Shown: positions 35,422 to 40,187 of the stretch, in pieces
How the letters are laid out: every line of letters starts with the position of its first letter
Numbering within the stretch: position 1 is the stretch's first letter
Assembly (NCBI GenBank): GCA_020723665.1
Contig: DYIL01000002.1
Location: 1 to 40,187, forward strand
From: Methyloversatilis universalis
GTDB lineage: Bacteria; Pseudomonadota; Gammaproteobacteria; Methylococcales; Methylococcaceae
Direction: 5' to 3'
Length of the DNA: 40,187 nt
Translations under genes and position numbers: made by a program
Notes under the pieces: model-generated
What the model was told of the DNA's origin: nothing
Seen by the model: the letters and a program-made list of their open reading frames with translations, nothing else
The model's database searches: none

Positions 35422-36337
35422 GCTTCATGCTCCTGGCAATGGCAAGAAATCCCGGCGCGGCCAAAAACACCAGGAGCGCCGGAAACAAAAACACCATCAT
35501 GACGATGGTCATCTGACCGGAAAGCTTGGACACTTTCTCCTTCAGGCTCGTCTGCCTGCGTTCATCCATCAACGTGGACAAGTCGCTCAAGGACTTCGTA
35601 ACGTTGCCGCCCATGCGCCAGGTCTGCTCCAGGATCATCGACAGATCCGTCAATTCCGGAACGTCCACGCACCGCGCCATGTCGCGCATGGCGAAACCGA
35701 CCTCCTCGCCGATGTCGATACGGTGCAGCAGCGTGCTCAATTCGATCGCCAGATCGGGCAGCAGCGCCCTCGTGTCCGCCACCAGCGAGCGCAGCGACTG
35801 TTCCACGCTGAGGCCGGTGCCCAGCAGCACGCGCAGTAGATGCACCATGACCAAGGTTTGCTCGGCCACCCGCTTCTGCCGGACGGCCGCCAGATAGGCA
35901 ATGATGCGCTTGGGCAGCAGCCAGGCCGCGGCGCAAGCGATAAAACCGTTGGCCCAATCGCGCGGACCGATGCCGTCCACCCAAAAGGCAGAACTGGAAG
36001 CGATGCCCGCCGAAATGGGCAAAAGCGCCTGTATCGCGTAAAAAACGGCGAGATCGGTCCGCCGCTTCCATCCGGCGCGGGCGAGCAGCAGCTTGACCTC
36101 GCCGGTGTCCTTTCGTCGCGCCAGCAAGTGTAGTCCGAGATGTTCCAGCCAGCCCGAGCCGTCCCGGTCCGGCATCGCCTCCGTCTCCTCGCCGAAGGCC
36201 TCGGCGAACCGCCGCCGCAATTCGGCGGGCGGCACATAATCCCGCGCCCGAGCGAACAGCCAGATCGCCGTACCGCACCCGATGCCGGCCAGTCCGATCA
36301 ACAGCAGCCAAAGCTGGGAATCGCCCGCCGCCGTCAT
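35408..36337 (-). CDS. tadC: Tad inner-membrane protein TadC
   Basis: A type II secretion F-domain (GspF) protein of about 309 residues from the ATG at 36337, which overlaps the tadB stop as ATGA. An ATG at 36361 would give eight more residues but a larger overlap. It has one N-terminal membrane segment, two mid-protein ones (around 115-160), and a C-terminal hydrophobic hairpin (QMTIVMMVFLFPALLVFLAAP). The T2SF core contains LLRVLLGTGLSVEQSLRSL and DLSTLMDERRQTSLKEKVSKLSGQ. It is the platform partner of TadB. Confidence 0.9.
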   Translation of the reverse strand: MTAAGDSQLWLLLIGLAGIGCGTAIWLFARARDYVPPAELRRRFAEAFGEETEAMPDRDGSGWLEHLGLHLLARRKDTGEVKLLLARAGWKRRTDLAVFYAIQALLPISAGIASSSAFWVDGIGPRDWANGFIACAAAWLLPKRIIAYLAAVRQKRVAEQTLVMVHLLRVLLGTGLSVEQSLRSLVADTRALLPDLAIELSTLLHRIDIGEEVGFAMRDMARCVDVPELTDLSMILEQTWRMGGNVTKSLSDLSTLMDERRQTSLKEKVSKLSGQMTIVMMVFLFPALLVFLAAPGFLAIARSMKHALG

Positions 36338-37245
36338 CGGACAGCCCGCATCATGCGCCACAGGATCAGGATCCCGGTGGCCTGTAGCCCCAGCGCCGTG
36401 TAAATGATGGCGGGACCGTCGGGATCCTTCAGCAGATAGCCGAGATACGACGGATTGACGACCATCATATAGCCCGCCATAGCCGAGGGCATGGCGCCCA
36501 GCACCCAGGCGCTGAGCCTGGTTTCGCCGGTCAGGGCGCGCAGTTCCCGTTCCGCCTGCTCGCGCTGGCGGATAAGGGCGATGATGTTTTCCAGCATCGC
36601 CTTGATGCTGCCCCCGTAGCGCTGGTTGATGCGCAAGGCGAGGGTGAGCAGATGCAGCTCTTTCATCCCGTAAATTTTCGCGGCTTCGCCCAAGGCTTGA
36701 GTCACGTCGCCCCCCAGCGAATGTTCGACCGCCACCCCTTTGAGCGCTTCGGACAAGGGGGGCGGACTGGTTTCTATCGCTTCGAGCAAGGCATTGTCGA
36801 AGCTACGGCCGACACTCATGGTGCGGATGATCTGGTCGATGAAGGCCGGCAGTTGTTGCCGCAACATCTTGGTGTGCCGCGCAATGCGCCAGATCACGAA
36901 CAGATAGAATCCGGCGGCGAGCAGCACCGAGGCCGTCAGTAAACCGATCACGCCTTTGACACGCACGGAAACGACGCCGACGAGAATTGAGATCACGACG
37001 ACCAGAGCCAGATGGACGGGCCGGTTCACGACCCCGGCCCGCTGCAGAGTGTGATAGACCCAGCGCAGCCAGAACGGATAACGCTTTTGGCCGAATTCAC
37101 GATCGGACAGGCCTTCTTCGTCCAGCCGGCGGATCACCGCCTCGCGTTCGGCCTCGCGGCGGCTAAGAATGAGCAGCAGGATCGACGACCCCAGCATCGA
37201 CGCGCCCGCCACGATGATGTAGAGCAGTTTATCGGGTATAACCAT
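36334..37245 (-). CDS. tadB: Tad inner-membrane protein TadB
   Basis: A 303-residue T2SF-family platform protein. Membrane segments lie near 8-26, 79-97, 101-115 and the C-terminal 260-300. The conserved cytoplasmic T2SF domain has QLPAFIDQIIRTMSVGRSFDNAL, GMKELHLLTLALRINQRYGGS and ALTGETRLSAWVLGAMP. The start overlaps the tadA end by 17 bp. With TadC it forms the inner-membrane base through which TadA drives pilin assembly. Confidence 0.93.
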   Translation of the reverse strand: MVIPDKLLYIIVAGASMLGSSILLLILSRREAEREAVIRRLDEEGLSDREFGQKRYPFWLRWVYHTLQRAGVVNRPVHLALVVVISILVGVVSVRVKGVIGLLTASVLLAAGFYLFVIWRIARHTKMLRQQLPAFIDQIIRTMSVGRSFDNALLEAIETSPPPLSEALKGVAVEHSLGGDVTQALGEAAKIYGMKELHLLTLALRINQRYGGSIKAMLENIIALIRQREQAERELRALTGETRLSAWVLGAMPSAMAGYMMVVNPSYLGYLLKDPDGPAIIYTALGLQATGILILWRMMRAVR

Positions 37246-38485
37246 AACCGCGCACGGGTAAAATCGGGTCGGCTGTATAGTGGGCCAGCTTGGCCGACTT
37301 CGGCTTAATCCGCGAAATCGGTTCGTGGCGATAGAGGCTTTGCGTCACGTAATGGCCGTCCGAAACGTCCAGGACTTCTTCCACGGTGAGTACGCGGCGT
37401 TGACCATCCCGCAGGCGGCCGATATGAACGACGAGGTCCAGGGAACTCGCGATTTGCTGGCGCAGCGTGGTTTCGCTGCCGTTGTAACCGGCAAATCCCG
37501 CCAGGAGCTCGAGCCGGCTCAAAGCGTCGCGCGGACTGTTGGCGTGCAGCGTCGCCATGGAGCCGTCATGGCCGGTGTTCATGGCCTGAAGCATGTCGAG
37601 CACCTCGGCGCCGCGAATCTCGCCCAGAATGATGCGGTCCGGGCGCATTCTGAGGGCATTTCGAACCAGATCACGCGCGGTGATTTCGCCATCGCCCTCG
37701 ATGCCCGGCGGGCGTGTTTCGAGGCGCACCACATGCGCATGGCGTAGGCTCAGTTCGGCCGCATCCTCGATGGTGATCAAACGCTCGTCGGCTCCGATGA
37801 AGCTGCTCAGCACATTGAGCAAAGTGGTCTTGCCGGCGCCGGTAGAACCGGCCACCAGCACGTTGCAGCGCGCCTGGACCGCCTGGCGCAAGAGCATCAG
37901 GGTTTCTTCGTCCCACGTCCCGTAAGCCAGAAGATCGGCGGCTGTCAGAGGGTCCTTGCGGAACTTGCGGATGGAAAGGCAGGCGCCGTCGATGGCCAGC
38001 GGCGGAATGACGGCGTTGACCCGGCTCCCGTTCGGGAGGCGGGCGTCGACCATCGGGCTGGATTCGTCCAGCCTCCGTCCCAGCGGCGCCAGAATGCGTC
38101 GGATGACCCTGAGCACATGGGCGTTGTCGATGAAGCGTAGGTCGGTCTTCTCCAGTTTGCCGTTGCGCTCGATATAGATGTGATAGGGGCCGTTGACGAG
38201 GATGTCGCTGATCTTGTCGTCGCGCAGCAGGGCATCGATGGGACCGAAACCGGTCAATTCGTCGATGAGTTCCTTGACCAGGCGCTCGATCTCGCGCTGG
38301 TTGATGGCGATGTGCGAAGTACGGATATACTGGGTTACCTTCTCCCAGACGAAGCGGTTGAGCCGATCATCCTCTCCGTCGGTCGGCAAGCTGTCGGCCT
38401 GGTCGAGCAGGTGACGGTGCAGCCGCCCCTTGAGATCCTGAAGTTCTTCCGCGAAATTGACGGCGGGGGTATTCACGAATTTCAT
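37229..38485 (-). CDS. tadA: Tad pilus assembly ATPase TadA/CpaF
   Basis: A 418-residue secretion ATPase of the type II/IV family. Walker A GSTGAGKT (213-220), Walker [17 protein letters not shown], and His box [15 protein letters not shown]. The N-terminal domain carries the CpaF-type [19 protein letters not shown]. In the Tad system a single bifunctional ATPase drives both extension and retraction. Tandem spacing to tadZ (6 bp) and overlap with tadB show one operon. Confidence 0.95.
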   Translation of the reverse strand: MKFVNTPAVNFAEELQDLKGRLHRHLLDQADSLPTDGEDDRLNRFVWEKVTQYIRTSHIAINQREIERLVKELIDELTGFGPIDALLRDDKISDILVNGPYHIYIERNGKLEKTDLRFIDNAHVLRVIRRILAPLGRRLDESSPMVDARLPNGSRVNAVIPPLAIDGACLSIRKFRKDPLTAADLLAYGTWDEETLMLLRQAVQARCNVLVAGSTGAGKTTLLNVLSSFIGADERLITIEDAAELSLRHAHVVRLETRPPGIEGDGEITARDLVRNALRMRPDRIILGEIRGAEVLDMLQAMNTGHDGSMATLHANSPRDALSRLELLAGFAGYNGSETTLRQQIASSLDLVVHIGRLRDGQRRVLTVEEVLDVSDGHYVTQSLYRHEPISRIKPKSAKLAHYTADPILPVRGYGYTR

Positions 38486-38491
38486 GGAAAA

Positions 38492-39709
38492 TTACACCAA
38501 TCGCTTTCGCTGAAAAAGACCGTTCAAAAATCCGAACCGGCGGCGCCTTTCCACCGGCGGTTGCTTCTGAACCAAGGTCCCGGCCAAATTTTCAATGGCC
38601 AGGGTGTACTTGTCCTTGGGCGCGATCTCGAACAGAGTCCGCCCGCTGTTCTTCATGGCGAGTCGAGCGATCCCGCTGGCCGGCAAGGTGGCTTTGAGCG
38701 GAATGCCCAGCCGCTCGGCAATTTCCGGCGCCGATGGCGCCTGCTTTTCCAAATAGCGGTCGACCACCAGGCCGATCCGCTCGTTGAGATGACGTTTTTC
38801 GAAAAATTCCATCAGTAGCTTGTTGCTGCGGCAGCTGGGCACCGTCTGCTCGCACAGCAGCAACACCTGATCGGCATGTGACACCATCAGCGCGAGAAAC
38901 TCCGAGCGCGGCGAGCCGCCGAGGTTCATCACCACATGATGATGGTAGGTACGCAGAATATTGATGAGGACGACGACGTCGTTCGTCGTGATATCGGATG
39001 CCGCGATATCGTCCTCGGGCATCGCGAGCAGCGCCAGGCCGCTGGCATGTTTGGCGAAAGCGGTCTCGATCAGGATTTCGTCGAAACGGCGGGTACTGCG
39101 CACCGCGTCGACGAAGGTATAGGACGAGCGCAAGCCGAGGAACAGAAGGGAATCGGCCAGGGGCATTCCCAAGTCGAGCAGCAAGGTTTTTCCGCCCGCC
39201 TCCAACCGATGGATCGCCAGCGCGAGGTGCAGGGCGAGTATCGCGCAATCGGCGTCGGGACGGGCACTGACGACCGCGACGATCTTGCCCCGGGCGCGTC
39301 TCTGCAAGTTGGTGGACGGAGCGCATCGCTCCATGGCGTATTGCAGGCGTTCCCGCACTTCGCTTTTCGAGGAGTCTTTCGCGATGACGTCGCAAGCGCC
39401 GAGGCGCAAAGCCGTCAGCACCAGATCAGAATCGAGATCGTCGGCGAACACCAAGACCGGCAGCAGCGGCTTGGCGGCGCGCAGCGCCTCGATCAGCATC
39501 ATTTGCCGGGAGCGGCCCTCCGAGGTGACGTGAACGATGGCGAGCATGCAAGCCACCGAGTCGACGATCTGCAGCACCCGTTCCAGCGATTCGGGCTCGG
39601 ACACGAACAGCTCGCCCTGCTCGTCGATGACATCCATCAACCGCCGCGCCGCCGCCTCGCTCTCGGTGACCAGCAGAAAAGGAGGGCGCCCCCTTTTATC
39701 GTCCGTCAT
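38492..39709 (-). CDS. tadZ: Tad localisation protein TadZ/CpaE with atypical P-loop
   Basis: A 405-residue protein: N-terminal receiver-like domain (about 10-130, LPVLVFADDLDSDLVLTALRLGACDVIAKD) then a MinD/ParA-like ATPase fold. TadZ proteins direct the Tad apparatus to the cell pole. The P-loop position reads KIVAVVSARPDADCAIL, without the GKGGxGKT/S of ParA-type ATPases. LLLDLGMPLADSLLFLGL is the expected switch region. The C-terminal part (RIGLVVDRYLEKQA, EIAERLGIPLKATLP) is typical of CpaE. Its ATG overlaps the secretin stop (ATGA). Confidence 0.9.
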   Translation of the reverse strand: MTDDKRGRPPFLLVTESEAAARRLMDVIDEQGELFVSEPESLERVLQIVDSVACMLAIVHVTSEGRSRQMMLIEALRAAKPLLPVLVFADDLDSDLVLTALRLGACDVIAKDSSKSEVRERLQYAMERCAPSTNLQRRARGKIVAVVSARPDADCAILALHLALAIHRLEAGGKTLLLDLGMPLADSLLFLGLRSSYTFVDAVRSTRRFDEILIETAFAKHASGLALLAMPEDDIAASDITTNDVVVLINILRTYHHHVVMNLGGSPRSEFLALMVSHADQVLLLCEQTVPSCRSNKLLMEFFEKRHLNERIGLVVDRYLEKQAPSAPEIAERLGIPLKATLPASGIARLAMKNSGRTLFEIAPKDKYTLAIENLAGTLVQKQPPVERRRRFGFLNGLFQRKRLV

Positions 39710-40187
39710 CGGGAAAACCCTTCCATCGCGCTGCGCGGCCGAACCGAAGGTTCCTGTTTGTAAAACAGGAAATCGGCGTAATCGGGATCGGCCCGCCGAT
39801 ACGCCTCGCCGGGCAAAGGCGGGAGCTCCGCGTCCCGGTCCAGGGGATGGACGACGTGGGGCGTCACGATCATGAGCAACTCCTTGTCGGTCTTGTCGAA
39901 ACGCTTGGAGCGGAAGAATGCCCCCAATATCGGCACGTCGCCGATGAAAGGCAGCTTATCCTCGTTCGCGATGGTGGCTTGACTGATCAGGCCGCTGATC
40001 GCGAAGCTGTCGCCGTCGCCCAGTTCGATAGTAGTGTCGGTGCGGCGCACCTTCAGGGCCGGCACCCGCACGCCGGCGATCTGAATCCCGGCGGAAAAGT
40101 CGAGCTCGCTGACTTCGGGAGCGACCTTCATGGCGATGCGGTCGGCCTCCAGGAGAGTGGGCGTCAGCATCAGGCGCACGCCGAACT
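39706..40187 (-). CDS. rcpA: Tad outer-membrane secretin RcpA/CpaC, C-terminal part
   Basis: Partial: the frame runs off the window edge, leaving about 160 residues of the C-terminus. FGVRLMLTPTL followed by KVAPEVSELDFSAGIQIAGVRVPAL and VRRTDTTIELGDGDSFAISGLI, then DKLPFIGDVPILGAFFRSKRF and KELLMIVTPHVV, is the secretin domain that forms the outer-membrane pore. The tail after HPLDRD is the usual RcpA/CpaC extension. Residues upstream, including the N-domains and any BON domain, lie beyond 40187. Confidence 0.93.
   Translation of the reverse strand, partial: FGVRLMLTPTLLEADRIAMKVAPEVSELDFSAGIQIAGVRVPALKVRRTDTTIELGDGDSFAISGLISQATIANEDKLPFIGDVPILGAFFRSKRFDKTDKELLMIVTPHVVHPLDRDAELPPLPGEAYRRADPDYADFLFYKQEPSVRPRSAMEGFSR

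Overview
The window reads as chromosome of a gammaproteobacterial methylotroph, most likely a methanotroph of the order Methylococcales. Two things point there. First, it carries the one-carbon pair mtdA (methylene-H4MPT/H4F dehydrogenase) and fchA (methenyl-H4F cyclohydrolase). Second, it has the gammaproteobacterial gene order truA-trpF-trpB-trpA-accD-folC-dedD-cvpA-purF-(metZ). No rRNA gene is present, so the genus cannot be fixed from this window.

Layout: 1-533 is a four-tRNA operon on the minus strand (Pro, Arg, His, Lys) with a clear sigma70 promoter and an intrinsic terminator. 574-2234 holds the divergent fchA and mtdA genes. 2293-9269 is housekeeping: a metallophosphoesterase, ispG, a DUF455 ferritin-like protein, acnB and, divergent from it, a histone-deacetylase-like hydrolase. 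9403-20720 is a long run of minus-strand genes: truA, trpF, trpB, trpA, accD, folC, dedD (SPOR), cvpA, purF, a dead metZ remnant carrying a 226-bp MITE-like insertion, and ugd. Many of these genes overlap by a few bases or are only a few bases apart, so they are probably co-transcribed. 20941-25490 is on the plus strand: gltA, an unrecognised secreted protein with a His-Gly/Cys layout resembling clan CD peptidases, and uup (ABC-F). 25653-28884 is a nitrate-type ABC importer (nrtA, nrtB, nrtD). 29196-32531 encodes a large membrane-bound PAS/GGDEF protein with a degenerate EAL domain. 32593-40187 is a tad (Flp pilus) locus on the minus strand, read as secretin (partial), tadZ, tadA, tadB, tadC, tadD, a DUF3613 protein and tadG.

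The most notable signal is in the nrtA leader. A GG-N10-GC sigma54-type promoter is followed by two consecutive stem-loops with the same hexaloop AACGGC (A at loop position 1, G at position 4). A 16-position terminator hairpin with eight T residues comes next, and its 5' arm overlaps the second stem-loop. This is the arrangement expected for control by an ANTAR-domain antiterminator such as NasR or NasT. It predicts that nitrate uptake here is controlled both at initiation (nitrogen status through RpoN/NtrC) and at elongation (nitrate).

The second notable region is the decayed metZ directly after purF. It has lost its 5' part, carries an in-frame TAG at a conserved Trp codon, and is split by a short element with 10-bp terminal inverted repeats and a 4-bp target duplication. 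Removing the element together with one copy of the duplication restores the reading frame exactly.
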